A DNA stretch of 6,052 bases from JANNSW01 sp031431235 (GTDB lineage: Bacteria; Pseudomonadota; Alphaproteobacteria; Rhizobiales; Hyphomicrobiaceae), in NCBI GenBank assembly GCA_031431235.1, contig JANPDA010000116.1, positions 1-6,052 on the forward strand, read 5' to 3'. Both the position numbers and the translations under genes were made by a program. The notes below the pieces were generated by a model. The model saw nothing but the letters and a program-made list of their open reading frames with translations. It was not told where the DNA came from and did not search any database. This document shows positions 5,627 through 6,052 of the stretch, piece after piece. The stretch's first letter is position 1. Each line of letters starts with the position of its first letter.

Positions 5627-6052
5627 AGCAGCTCCTCGAGCGAGGTCGCGGTATCCAAAGAGAATGCTTCCCAGCCATCGCCTGTTGCGGCGTCGGCATC
5701 GGCGCTGGTTGCAGCAAGCCCGGCGATCTCGAAGATGCCGCTCAACGCCGGCTCACCGATCGAGGAAGCGCCACCCAGAACCCCGAGCACGAGCGAAGCC
5801 GCGAGCGCGACCGCGGCCGGCCATACGCCCGAGCTTGCCACCTTCGGGATCGGGCCCGGCCGAGGCCGCATCGGCACGACATTGCCGGGTGCCGCGCCCG
5901 CACCCTCGAGGCCAGGCGGAGGGCCTTCGGACTTCGCGGCGCCGACGATCCTACTGAGGAGCGCCGATGGCTCGATCGCGCCTTCGCGCGGCGCCAGGGC
6001 GAGCAAGCGATCGAGCGCTGCTTCCTCCGCAACAAAACGCCCGCTGCGGCGG
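5623..6052 (-). CDS. One-TM protein, possible anti-sigma regulator (5' end outside window)
   Basis: At least 142 residues are in the window and the frame is open to the right edge, so the true start lies outside. It begins RRSGRFVAEEAALDRLLAL, an acidic and amphipathic helix that could bind a cytoplasmic partner. A Pro-rich linker follows (residues 43-70), then a TM helix (about 75-95, VWPAAVALAASLVLGVLGG) and a short acidic tail ending SLEELL. This N-in, C-out plan and the coupled sensor gene downstream recall the CnrY-type anti-sigma factor in ECF sigma loci; no sequence motif proves it. A TTG at 6006 could be read as a start, but the preceding codons look like the same helix continuing. 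Alternative: a membrane protein of unknown function. Confidence 0.6.
   Translation of the reverse strand, partial: RRSGRFVAEEAALDRLLALAPREGAIEPSALLSRIVGAAKSEGPPPGLEGAGAAPGNVVPMRPRPGPIPKVASSGVWPAAVALAASLVLGVLGGASSIGEPALSGIFEIAGLAATSADADAATGDGWEAFSLDTATSLEELL
5632..5637 (-). promoter_or_regulatory. Ribosome binding site of the metal-sensor gene
   Basis: GAGGAG on the minus strand lies 5 nt before the ATG at 5626. It also encodes part of the C-terminal Glu-Glu-Leu-Leu of the upstream protein. It fixes the start of the sensor gene at the ATGA overlap. Confidence 0.6.

Overview
High-GC window with uniform coding bias, most likely from an alphaproteobacterium (Rhodospirillales or Hyphomicrobiales type). 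The grounds are family-level: a DHp domain with the SELMRGEVFGPLG style seen in alphaproteobacterial kinases, an M1 aminopeptidase N with the proteobacterial PepN motif set, and a CnrX/CpxP-like sensor gene coupled to a one-TM regulator. No rRNA, tRNA, CRISPR array or complete transposase gene is visible.

Layout. Bases 1-174 hold no gene I can support. Bases 175-343 hold two short palindromic elements of about 78 bp, 13 bp apart and in opposite orientation. All four arms begin CTAGTGG and are related to one another, which looks like a small non-autonomous mobile element family. The right end of the second element coincides with the stop codon of the next gene, a complete secreted glycoside hydrolase family 5 enzyme on the minus strand (340-1644). 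Its 5' end meets, and probably overlaps, the start of pepN on the plus strand (1624-4272), a full-length aminopeptidase N with all zinc and catalytic residues.

A 210-bp gap follows, with a strong inverted repeat and a doubtful small ORF. Then comes a 192-aa membrane-anchored protein (4483-5061) with a histidine-kinase DHp (HisKA) domain and its phospho-acceptor His but no ATPase domain. Convergent to it, on the minus strand, lie a periplasmic metal-sensor-like protein (5090-5626) and, upstream, a one-TM protein cut by the right edge (5623-6052). These two overlap by ATGA, so they are translationally coupled. By family precedent (cnrYXH-like loci) they may be the sensor and membrane anti-sigma arm of an ECF sigma system whose sigma gene would lie beyond the window; that is inference.

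The genes do not form one pathway: polysaccharide hydrolysis, peptide turnover, an orphan phosphotransfer-type domain and an envelope or metal stress sensor. The points most worth following up are the paired palindromes, the kinase-like protein without an ATPase domain and the inverted repeat before it, and the overlapping divergent starts of the GH5 gene and pepN.
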